Positions 14,123 through 21,179 of a stretch of 21,179 nt of DNA are shown one piece after another. The number at the start of each line of letters is the position of its first letter. Within the stretch, counting starts at the first letter, position 1. Source of the DNA: JBEIUL01 sp044356865 (GTDB lineage: Bacteria > Planctomycetota > Phycisphaerae > Phycisphaerales > SM1A02); assembly GCA_044356865.1 (NCBI GenBank), contig JBIKVN010000024.1, positions 1-21,179 of the forward strand, written 5' to 3'. Under the pieces are notes generated by a model. It made no database searches. It was not told where the DNA came from and saw only the letters and a program-made list of their open reading frames with translations. The position numbers were made by a program, and so were the translations under genes.

Positions 14123-15061
14123 ATGATCCGGATCGGGCCGTTGATTCTTGCGGCGACGCTGGCGGGTTGCCACGCGACGGACCGGGTGCCGCCCGACCGT
14201 CCCGCGACGATCGTGCTGGGCATCGCCCAGGACGGCGGCGTGCCGCAGGCGGGCAGCTTCGCCGACCCGCGCTGGGACCGGCCCGGCGACGCGCGTCAGG
14301 TCGTCTCCCTCGGCATCGTCGATCCGCGCACCGGCACTCGCTGGATGATCGACGCGACGCCCGACTTCCGTCGCCAGCTCACCGACCTGCGGCGCACCGG
14401 CGTCGGTGAAGATCGTCCGGTCGTCGACGGGATCTTCCTCACGCATGCCCACCTGGGGCACTACCCCGGCCTGATGTTCCTCGGCTACGAGTCGATCGGG
14501 GCGACCGGCGTGTTGGTCTGGGCGATGCCGCGGATGGCGGAGTTCCTCGCGACGAACCAGCCGTGGAAGCAGCTTGCGACCCGCGGCCACATCGCGGTGA
14601 AGCCGCTGGCCGCCGGCACGCCGATCGGCCTCGGAGACGGGCTGACGATCACGCCTTTCCTCGTGCCGCACCGGCAGGAGTTCTCCGAGGTCGTCGGTTT
14701 CCGCATCGACGGCCCCGACCGCTCGGTGCTCTGGCTGCCCGACATCGATTCGTGGGCCGAATGGGACGCGCTCGGCACGCGGCTCGAGGATGTGCTTGCG
14801 ACCGTCGATGTCGCGTACCTCGACGGGACGTTCTTCGCGAACGGCGAGATCCCCGGTCGCGACATGAGCGGATTCCCGCATCCGTTCATCGCACAGACCA
14901 TCGAGCGCCTGCGGCCGCTGCCGGCGGCCGAGCGGGCGAAGGTCCGCTTCGTGCACCTGAACCACACCAATCGGGCGCTCCAGCCCGGCACCGCCGAGCG
15001 GAAGGCGATCGAAGCCGCGGGCATGCGGGTGGCGGAAGAGGGCGAGATCGAGGGCCTGTGA
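14123..15061 (+). CDS. PqqB-like metallo-beta-lactamase-fold lipoprotein
   Basis: A 312-residue protein with a lipoprotein signal: short n-region, hydrophobic core PLILAATLAG, lipobox LAGC with C16 as the acylated residue. The mature part starts with VLGIAQDGGVPQAG, which resembles the first strand motif of PqqB. The metal motif reads THAHLGHYPGL (H108, H110, G112, H113), with Gly replacing the Asp of the canonical HxHxDH. Later candidates for metal or structural roles are VPHRQEFSEVVG, WLPDIDSW and VHLNHTNRAL. The family includes PqqB and uncharacterised hydrolases. Surface anchoring argues against a cytoplasmic PQQ-biosynthesis role, and no other pqq genes are near. Its substrate is unknown. 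It converges on the RND operon with a 7-nt gap. Confidence 0.85.
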   Translation: MIRIGPLILAATLAGCHATDRVPPDRPATIVLGIAQDGGVPQAGSFADPRWDRPGDARQVVSLGIVDPRTGTRWMIDATPDFRRQLTDLRRTGVGEDRPVVDGIFLTHAHLGHYPGLMFLGYESIGATGVLVWAMPRMAEFLATNQPWKQLATRGHIAVKPLAAGTPIGLGDGLTITPFLVPHRQEFSEVVGFRIDGPDRSVLWLPDIDSWAEWDALGTRLEDVLATVDVAYLDGTFFANGEIPGRDMSGFPHPFIAQTIERLRPLPAAERAKVRFVHLNHTNRALQPGTAERKAIEAAGMRVAEEGEIEGL

Positions 15062-15068
15062 CCGCGGC

Positions 15069-18000
15069 TCAGTCGGCGACCTTCGGGGCCCGCAGCACGA
15101 GGCCCAGCACCAGCGGCACCAGGAAGATCGTGAAGATCGTCGAGACCAGCAGGCCCCCCGCGACGACGGCGCCGAGTCCGCGGTAGAGCTCGCTGCCCGG
15201 GCCGGGCGCGAGAATCAGCGGCAGCAGGCCGGTCACGCTCGTGAGGCTGGACATGAGGATCGGCCGGATGCGGGTGCGGACGCTCTCGGCGATCGCCGCC
15301 CGCGGCGGCAGCGGCACGCCCTTCGCGGGAACCGGTGCGCCGGGCAGCCCGCGGAACGCAAGGTCGGACGGCGTCTCGTCGGCGGTGCCGAGCATGAAGG
15401 TGCGGGCCTGGTGCACAAGGAGGATCGCGTTGTTCACGACCACGCCGATGAGCACCACGAACCCGAGCATGGTGAGCACGTCGAGCGTCTGCATCGGCAT
15501 GAGCGGTACCGACAGCGACCAGAGGAACACCGCGAAGAGCGCCGCGAAGCCGCCGACGCAGGCCAGCGGAACGCTGAAGAGGATCACCAGCGGCAGCGTG
15601 AAGCTCTGGAAGAGCACCACCATCACGAGGTAACAGACGAGCAGGGCGAGGAACATCGAACTGCCGAGCAGGCCGATCGCCGTGCCGTCGCCGAGCAGCG
15701 TGGCCCGGATCTCGCCGAGCTTGCTCGCGCTGCCCGCGACCGCGGTGCGGACCGTGGGCGGAATCGAGCCGTCGTCGCGCCCCGCAGCCAGCGTGCTCTC
15801 GATGGTGCGGATCGCCTCGTCGAGGGCCATGGTCTGCGGCGCCGTGACCTGCAGGCTGACCGCCCGCTGGCGATCGACGTGGTTGATCTGGGTGGGGGCG
15901 GTGCCGCGCTCGATCCGCGCCAGCGAGCCGAGGGCGACGGTGCGGCTCGCCGGCGTCGCGATCGGCGCGTCAATGAGCTCGCCGAGGTCGCGCGATTCGA
16001 CCCGTTCGCCGGCAAGGGCCGAGCCGGTCTCGATCACCTTCAGGTCGACCGACTCGCCGCCGAGTCGGTACTCGCCGACGAGGGCGCCGTCGCCCGCGGC
16101 CATCACGCTCATCGCGAGGGTCGCCGGCGAGAGGCCCGCGTCGGCGAGGGCGCGATGGTTGGGCTTCAGCCGCAGTTCCGGCCCGGGAAGGTTGAAGCTC
16201 GGCGGATCGGGCTGCACGGAGCCGGGGCCGAACGCGCCCATGAGCCGTCCGAAGGTCGCGCCGGCGGCCCGCGTCACCGCGTCGAGGTCGTCGGCGATGA
16301 AGTCGACCCGCACCGCGCTGCCCGACGAGCCGCTCGTGCGGAAGAGCGGAACCTGGAAGGCGAACGCGAGCGATCCGGGCAGCACCTCGGAACGAGTGGC
16401 GTGGTTCAGCAGGTACTCGTTCGCCGTCGCCCGGTCGCCGTCGGCGGCGACGCCGCCGTGGAACATCGCGCCGGGGAACGAGACCACGAAGTAGTTCTCG
16501 ACCGGCGAGGGCTGGATCGTCGCGCCGACCTTCCACGCCATCCACGGGGCGACGGGCACCGCGGGCAGCGCGGCCTCGGCGGCGGCCCGCTCGGGCGAAT
16601 CGGCCGGCAGCCGGCCCGCTTCCCAGTACGGACGGATCGTCGACTCGATGCGCTGGGCCATCTCGACCTGCCGGTCGAGGCTGGTGCCGGGCGGGGCGAG
16701 GATCAGGCCGAACACGAGGTTGCGGTTGCCGCGCGGCAGGTAGTCCTGCGGCGGGACGAGGGCCCACGAGCCGACGATCGAAAGGGCGGTCAGGACCAGC
16801 GCCAGCAGGGCCGACGCGGCGCGGGAGCCCGACAGCCGGTAGATCGTCCGGGCGATGAGGGTCGAAAGCCGCCCGCTCCAGCCCGAACTCGTGAGCGAAT
16901 CGGTACCGTCGCGAAGCGGCTTGAGGAATCGCGCCGACGCCGCGGGCACCACCGTGATCGCCACGACCATCGACAGCAGCACGCTGACCGAAAGGGCGAT
17001 CGCGATGTCGCGGAAGAGCTGGCCGACCTCGTCCTGTACCAGGAGAATCGGGATGAAGACGACGACCGTGGTCAGCGTCGAGCCGAGCACCGCCCGCCAG
17101 ACCTCGTTGGTCGCGTCGATCGATGCCCGCACCGGCGACTTGCCCATCTCCATGTGCCGCCAGGTGTTCTCGAGCACCACGATCGCGTTGTCGACGAGCA
17201 TGCCGACCGCGAATCCGAGGCCGGCCAGGCTGATCACGTTCACGGTGCGCCCGAGGGCGAGCAGCACCGTGACCGTCCCGATGAGCGAAATGGGAATCGC
17301 GATGCCGATGATGACGATCGCCCGCCACGAGCGCAGGAACAGCAGCAGCGTGAGGGTCGCGAGCAGGCCGCCCTGCCAGATGTTGCTGCGGACGAGGGCC
17401 AGGGCGTCGTCGATGTAGACGGTCTGGTCGTAGACGAGGCGCAGCTCGAGCGGCGGAACGAGGCCGAGCTTCCCGCTCTCGACCGCCAGCAGGCCGCTCG
17501 CGGCGTTCAGGTCCTCGAGCGCCGCCCGCACCCCGCCCATCACCTCGACCACGTTCGAGCCGACCTCCTGCTGCACGTTGATCGCGATGACCGGCCGCCC
17601 CGAGCTGCGGACGAAACCGCTCGGCTTCTTGTGGGTCACCACCGCCTCGGCCACGTCGCGCACCAGCACCGGCCGCCCCTCGCGGATCGCGACCACCGTC
17701 GCCTCGATCTCGTCGATGCCGGCGAACTGCCCGATGGCCCGGATCGCGACCTCGCTCTTCGCCTCGCGGATCGAGCCGGCGCTCGCGTTCCGGTTCGCGG
17801 CGGCGAGGGCGGCGACCAGGTCGTCGACGGTCAGGCCGCGCTGGGCGAGGCGGGTCGCGTCGAAGCGGACCTGCACCTCGCGCTCGCGACCGCCGAGCAC
17901 GCCGACCTCGGACACGCCGTTCACCCGCTCGATGCGCGGCTTGATGCGGTCTTCGGCGAAATCCTGCAGGGTGCGGATGTCGAAGGTCGCGTCGTCGCCG

Positions 18001-18434
18001 CCCTCGAGCACGATCCACGCCACGTAGTCGCGGTCCTGCGGGTCGCTGGCCTCGACCACCGGCTGGTCGACGCCGGGCGGATAGCTGCCGACCTGCCGCA
18101 GGCGGTCACTCACCTCGCGGAGGGCGTCGTCCTGGTCGGTGCCGACCGCGAACTCGAGCCGGATCTGCCCGGTGTTCTGGCTCGATTGGCTGGTCATCTG
18201 CCGGACGCCCGCCACTCCCTGCAGCTTCTCCTCCTGCTTCTCGACGATCGAGCGCTCGACTTCGGCCGGGCTCGCGCCTTCCCAGAAGGTCGACACGCTC
18301 ACGATCGTGCTTTCCACGGTCGGCGTGAGCTGGATGGGCAGCGTGCGCAGCGCGAGCACGCCGGCCAGCGTGACCAGGATCACGCCGACGATGACCGTGA
18401 CCGGATGCCGGACGCTGCCTTCGACGATCTTCAC
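15069..18434 (-). CDS. RND-family efflux transporter, inner-membrane pump (HAE1/AcrB type)
   Basis: A 1121-residue proton-driven pump. The GTG start at 18434 overlaps the adaptor stop as GTGA and puts the first transmembrane helix (VTVIVGVILVTLAGVLAL) at residues 12-29; the open frame upstream is adaptor-gene shadow. The architecture is typical: porter domain, helices 2-6 after about residue 350, a second porter/docking half, and the last helices at about 940-1115. The TM4 motif is GMLVDNAIVVLEN with D415 (AcrB D407 position) but N416 where AcrB has D408. In TM10 GVVVNNAILLVHQ has N1001 at the AcrB K940 position. Both substitutions occur in the Gram-positive and diverse HAE1 branches. Length is slightly above AcrB. 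Substrates cannot be read. No TolC-like outer-membrane gene lies in the window. Confidence 0.94.
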   Translation of the reverse strand: MKIVEGSVRHPVTVIVGVILVTLAGVLALRTLPIQLTPTVESTIVSVSTFWEGASPAEVERSIVEKQEEKLQGVAGVRQMTSQSSQNTGQIRLEFAVGTDQDDALREVSDRLRQVGSYPPGVDQPVVEASDPQDRDYVAWIVLEGGDDATFDIRTLQDFAEDRIKPRIERVNGVSEVGVLGGREREVQVRFDATRLAQRGLTVDDLVAALAAANRNASAGSIREAKSEVAIRAIGQFAGIDEIEATVVAIREGRPVLVRDVAEAVVTHKKPSGFVRSSGRPVIAINVQQEVGSNVVEVMGGVRAALEDLNAASGLLAVESGKLGLVPPLELRLVYDQTVYIDDALALVRSNIWQGGLLATLTLLLFLRSWRAIVIIGIAIPISLIGTVTVLLALGRTVNVISLAGLGFAVGMLVDNAIVVLENTWRHMEMGKSPVRASIDATNEVWRAVLGSTLTTVVVFIPILLVQDEVGQLFRDIAIALSVSVLLSMVVAITVVPAASARFLKPLRDGTDSLTSSGWSGRLSTLIARTIYRLSGSRAASALLALVLTALSIVGSWALVPPQDYLPRGNRNLVFGLILAPPGTSLDRQVEMAQRIESTIRPYWEAGRLPADSPERAAAEAALPAVPVAPWMAWKVGATIQPSPVENYFVVSFPGAMFHGGVAADGDRATANEYLLNHATRSEVLPGSLAFAFQVPLFRTSGSSGSAVRVDFIADDLDAVTRAAGATFGRLMGAFGPGSVQPDPPSFNLPGPELRLKPNHRALADAGLSPATLAMSVMAAGDGALVGEYRLGGESVDLKVIETGSALAGERVESRDLGELIDAPIATPASRTVALGSLARIERGTAPTQINHVDRQRAVSLQVTAPQTMALDEAIRTIESTLAAGRDDGSIPPTVRTAVAGSASKLGEIRATLLGDGTAIGLLGSSMFLALLVCYLVMVVLFQSFTLPLVILFSVPLACVGGFAALFAVFLWSLSVPLMPMQTLDVLTMLGFVVLIGVVVNNAILLVHQARTFMLGTADETPSDLAFRGLPGAPVPAKGVPLPPRAAIAESVRTRIRPILMSSLTSVTGLLPLILAPGPGSELYRGLGAVVAGGLLVSTIFTIFLVPLVLGLVLRAPKVAD

Positions 18435-19579
18435 CGCGGGCTCCCGGCAGGCGTCGCGGCGACGGCCGCCATCGGCATGAGCCGCTCGTTGCCCTCGACC
18501 ACGACGGTGGCGCCGGCGGCCAGCCCGCCGGATTCGAGCGCGACGCCGTCGCCGAGGGGAAACGCGACTCGGACCGCGATCGGCATGGCCTTGCCGTCGA
18601 CGACCGAGTAGACGATCGGGCTCGTGCCTTGCCAGACGAGGGCGTCTTTCGGCACCACGATCCACATCCGCGGCTCGCCCTGGGCGACGAACGCCTCGAG
18701 CGCGAGTCCCGGCGCGAATTGTCCGGACCCGTTCGCCACCTCGACGACCGCATGGAAGGTGCGGGCCCGCGGGTCGACCTCGGGAATCACGCGGAAGCCG
18801 AGCGCGGACACCGCCTCGCCGTTGACGGTCTGCACCGTGGCGGGGGGCGCCTCGCGGCCGTCGCCGGCGGCGGCCCGGGCCGGACCCCAGAGTTCCTGCG
18901 GCACGTCGAACCAGCCCTCGAGCCGCGAGGTTTCCGACAGCTCGACGACCGGCGCCCCGTCGGCGACCCAGCCGCCGACCTCGCAGCGCTTCGCGAGCAC
19001 CGTGCCGGCGAACGGGGCCTTCACCTCGAGATCGGCGATCCGCTCCGCGAGCAGCGTGCCGTCGCTGCGGATCACGTCGGCGACCCGCCGGGCCTGCTCG
19101 GCCGCGGCCCGCGCCACCGTGACCGCGCTTTCGGCGTCGAGCATCTCGCGGGGATTCGTCGCGCCCGCCTCGCTGGCCGACGCCATGAGGGCCAGCGTCC
19201 GCTCGGCCAGCGTGACCGAAGCCTCACGCTCGACCACCGTCGCCTCGGCGGCGGCGAGCGAAGCTCGGTTCGACGCCAGCGCCAGCCGCAGCCGGGTCGC
19301 GTCGAGCCGGACCAGCGCCGCCCCCGCCGCGACCGCGTCGCCCTCGCGGACGAGCAGCTCGGCCACGATGCCGCCTTCCTCGGCGGCCACCGTCACCCGG
19401 CGGGCGGCCCGTAGCTCGCCGAAGACCTTCTTGCGCGGTGCGAGCGACCGCTCCTCGGCGATCGCGACCCGGACGGGCGTCGGTGGCGGACCGGGCGGCG
19501 CCTGGGAGACGGCAAAGGCCGCCGACGATGCGGCAAGCACGAGCGCGAGCGAACGCAGGAGTCCATGGGAAGGCGACAT
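18431..19579 (-). CDS. RND efflux periplasmic adaptor (membrane fusion protein)
   Basis: A 382-residue adaptor that links the inner-membrane pump to an outer-membrane channel. It has an N-terminal signal peptide (LLRSLALVLAASSAAFAVSQ, cleavage near residue 25). A lipoyl/biotinyl half-motif follows (VTVAAEEGGIVAELLVREGDAVAAG), then a helical hairpin rich in Ala/Glu/Arg (about 95-165). The second lipoyl half (VKAPFAGTVLAKRCEVGGWV) is next, followed by the beta-barrel and membrane-proximal domains (IPEVDPRARTFHAVVEV, GLALEAFV). Its stop overlaps the pump's GTG (GTGA, 18431-18434), showing translational coupling. A TACCAT hexamer 9 nt upstream of the ATG may be its -10. The helical hairpin is short, so the partner channel and stoichiometry are uncertain. 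It is divergent from the chemoreceptor gene. Confidence 0.93.
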   Translation of the reverse strand: MSPSHGLLRSLALVLAASSAAFAVSQAPPGPPPTPVRVAIAEERSLAPRKKVFGELRAARRVTVAAEEGGIVAELLVREGDAVAAGAALVRLDATRLRLALASNRASLAAAEATVVEREASVTLAERTLALMASASEAGATNPREMLDAESAVTVARAAAEQARRVADVIRSDGTLLAERIADLEVKAPFAGTVLAKRCEVGGWVADGAPVVELSETSRLEGWFDVPQELWGPARAAAGDGREAPPATVQTVNGEAVSALGFRVIPEVDPRARTFHAVVEVANGSGQFAPGLALEAFVAQGEPRMWIVVPKDALVWQGTSPIVYSVVDGKAMPIAVRVAFPLGDGVALESGGLAAGATVVVEGNERLMPMAAVAATPAGSPR

Positions 19580-19588
19580 GGGGTGGGC

Positions 19589-19594
19589 ATGGTA
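19589..19594 (-). promoter_or_regulatory. Candidate -10 of the RND operon, near-leaderless
   Basis: TACCAT on the minus strand, 9 nt before the ATG at 19579, predicting a leader of about 2-3 nt. No -35 is recognisable, and no regulator gene or operator-like palindrome is seen in 19580-19672. Confidence 0.35.
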
Positions 19595-19672
19595 CGGCTC
19601 GAGCGCCGCGGGGTTGCGTGCCGGGGAATTCGCTCAACGGGCGGACGGCGATGGTCCGATGTCCCTCCGGAA

Positions 19673-21179
19673 GTGGATGCTGCAAACTCCAGCCCGCCGT
19701 CGACGACGTTCGTCCGTTCCCTCGCCGGCCGGCTGGTGCTGCTCGGCGTCGTGCCGGCCTTCGTGCTCATGTCCGGAGTGCTCGGGTGGAACGCGATCGA
19801 CCGGTTCGAGCGGATGGAGGCCCGGGCCGAGGATGAGCTGTTGCGCGAAGCGCTGGTGATCGCGTCCGACGTCGAGCGGTCGAACGCCGAGGCGGTACGG
19901 ATCGCCCAACTCATCGCGACCGTGCAGGAGGCCGGGCTCTTCGGCGATCGCGCCCGCACCGTCGAGACGCTGCGGCGGGTGCTGGCCGCCACGCCGGGCA
20001 TCACCGGGGCCTATGTCGGGTACGAGCCCGATGCCGACGGCCGGGATGCCGCGTCGGCGTCCGCCGATCCGGCCGGGTGGCGCGAGGCCGGAGGGCGTTT
20101 CGTGCCCTATCTCTTCCGCGACTGGACCCGCGGCGATTCGATCGCGATCAAGCCGCTTGCCGACTACGAGACGAGCCTCTACTACGACGGCTGTCGCCGG
20201 CTCTTCCGCGAGCGCGGCGAGGCGACGGCGATGGTGACCGAGCCCTACCTCTACGAGGGCCAGCTCATCGTCGAGCAGACCTTCCCGATCGTGATCGACG
20301 GCAATTTCCGCGGCATCGGCGGTACGGATCGCAGCCTGGCGACGATCGAGGAGATCGTGCGGAGCCGCGCGATGGCCATCGGGGCCGACGCGTACCTCGT
20401 CTCGCGCCGCGGGAACTTCGTGGTCGCGACGGTCGATCCGCCGGTGGGCGAGAAGGCGGGCGCCGGGCGGAAGGCTCTCCGCACCACCGAGCTGGCGAAG
20501 AGCCCGCAGGCCGCGATGCTCGGACCGTTGGTGGCGGTGGCCGACCTGGATGGTGCCATCCAGGACGCGACCAGCGCGGACGACGGAAGCGATCGGCTGT
20601 GCGCCGCGGTGCGGATCCCGACCGGCGACTGGACGCTCATCGTGACGAAGACCCGCGAGTCGGTGCTCGGGCCGATTCGCGCGACGGTGATCGGAAGCGC
20701 GGTCGGTCCGCTCCTGGCCCTCGGCCTTGCGGGCGGGCTCGTCGCGTGGCTCGCGGTGCGTACCGGCCGTCGGGTCCAGGATGCGGCGCGCGGAGCCGAC
20801 GCGATCGCGGCCGGCAATCTCGCGGCGACGATCCCGGCGTGCGACTCGAGCGACGAGGCGGGATGGCTGGTGCGCAGCCTCATTCGCATGCGTGACGATC
20901 TTGCGAGCCTGCTCGGCGAGGTGAAGGAAGCGGGCGTCACGCTCGACACGAGCGCCCACGAGCTGAGCGCGTCAGGCCGCGAGCAGTCCGACATGGCTCG
21001 CCGGTTCGGCGAAACGACGAGCGAGATCGCCGCGGCCTCGCGGCAGATCGGTGCGACCGGGCAGGAGCTTGCCCGCACCATGGACCAGGTCGACGCCGCC
21101 GCGAAGGAGGCCGCGGGCCTCGCGGGCGACTCGCGAAGCGAACTGGCGGCCGCCGACGCGACCATCCGCGAGCTTTCCG
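19673..21179 (+). CDS. Methyl-accepting chemotaxis protein with Cache sensor and HAMP (3' end beyond window)
   Basis: A chemoreceptor of at least 502 residues, open to the window edge. GTG 19673 is the best start: it precedes TM1 (LVLLGVVPAFVLMSGVLGW, about 21-39), and later in-frame ATGs fall inside that helix. An extracytoplasmic double-Cache-like domain follows (about 45-335), with segments such as AYVGYEPDADGRD, VTEPYLYEGQLIVEQTFPI and GIGGTDRSL. TM2 lies at about 340-362 (VIGSAVGPLLALGLAGGLVAW). A HAMP domain (about 363-415) leads into the signalling helix, cut off after about 85 residues (TSEIAAASRQIGATGQELA). It should sense small molecules and signal to CheA. Its divergent position beside the RND operon is suggestive only. 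The start is less certain than the frame; no Shine-Dalgarno is clear. Confidence 0.9.
   Translation, partial: MDAANSSPPSTTFVRSLAGRLVLLGVVPAFVLMSGVLGWNAIDRFERMEARAEDELLREALVIASDVERSNAEAVRIAQLIATVQEAGLFGDRARTVETLRRVLAATPGITGAYVGYEPDADGRDAASASADPAGWREAGGRFVPYLFRDWTRGDSIAIKPLADYETSLYYDGCRRLFRERGEATAMVTEPYLYEGQLIVEQTFPIVIDGNFRGIGGTDRSLATIEEIVRSRAMAIGADAYLVSRRGNFVVATVDPPVGEKAGAGRKALRTTELAKSPQAAMLGPLVAVADLDGAIQDATSADDGSDRLCAAVRIPTGDWTLIVTKTRESVLGPIRATVIGSAVGPLLALGLAGGLVAWLAVRTGRRVQDAARGADAIAAGNLAATIPACDSSDEAGWLVRSLIRMRDDLASLLGEVKEAGVTLDTSAHELSASGREQSDMARRFGETTSEIAAASRQIGATGQELARTMDQVDAAAKEAAGLAGDSRSELAAADATIRELS

Noticed and set aside
15411..18611. A 1066-codon open frame on the plus strand opposite the RND pump
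   Set aside because: Composition is His/Asp/Arg/Gln-rich shadow sequence; the minus strand has an unambiguous RND transporter.
18435..18665. N-terminal extension of the RND pump to an upstream start (77 extra residues)
   Set aside because: The extension is Arg-rich and overlaps the adaptor gene. GTG 18434 gives a normal N terminus before TM1 and a GTGA overlap.

Overview
The window is very GC-rich, densely coded bacterial DNA. It most likely comes from the chromosome of a planctomycete of the Phycisphaerae type. This is inferred from the C-terminal dockerin-like tail ending in LLAAWGSC, the Cys4 zinc-ribbon plus Gly/Ala/Ile-repeat protein, and the mix of a eukaryote-like kynurenine pathway with RND efflux and a Cache chemoreceptor. 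No rRNA, prophage, insertion sequence or CRISPR array was seen.

Region 1 (1-4299, + strand) is a tryptophan/kynurenine catabolic operon: the end of an ACMS decarboxylase, kynU, kmo, a zinc-ribbon repeat protein of unknown role, and kynB. Genes overlap or are 7-16 nt apart. Together the four enzymes cover formylkynurenine to kynurenine, to 3-hydroxykynurenine, to 3-hydroxyanthranilate, and (after an unseen dioxygenase) ACMS decarboxylation. Region 2 (4321-6922) has a saccharopine-dehydrogenase-like oxidoreductase (-), thioredoxin (+) and a ribokinase-type sugar kinase (-). Region 3 (7054-7281) is tRNA-Ala(GGC) with a candidate promoter and a strong intrinsic terminator. Region 4 (7470-8981, -) is a two-gene AbiEii/DUF6036-type nucleotidyltransferase plus winged-helix protein module. 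It has an AT-richer consensus promoter carrying a palindrome and may be a toxin-antitoxin-like system.

Region 5 (9177-10946) is a divergent pair: a DUF3667-type membrane protein (-) and a secreted dockerin-tailed protein (+). Region 6 (10978-14009, -) holds a single-domain response regulator, a polysaccharide pyruvyl transferase and an F420-hydrogenase-beta-like iron-sulfur protein. Region 7 (14123-15061, +) is a PqqB-like metallo-beta-lactamase-fold lipoprotein. Region 8 (15069-19579, -) is an RND efflux adaptor-pump pair joined by a GTGA overlap. Region 9 (19673-end, +) is a Cache-HAMP chemoreceptor cut off by the window edge.

The most notable cross-cutting pattern is in the promoters. At six gene starts a -10-like hexamer (mostly TACCnT) lies only 6-11 nt upstream of the start codon, with no Shine-Dalgarno. 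This suggests leaderless or near-leaderless mRNAs. The best specific candidate for an under-described system is the nucleotidyltransferase/winged-helix module, followed by the pyruvyl transferase/FrhB-like pair and the repeat protein embedded in the kynurenine operon. All functional calls rest on motif recognition by eye; no searches were run.
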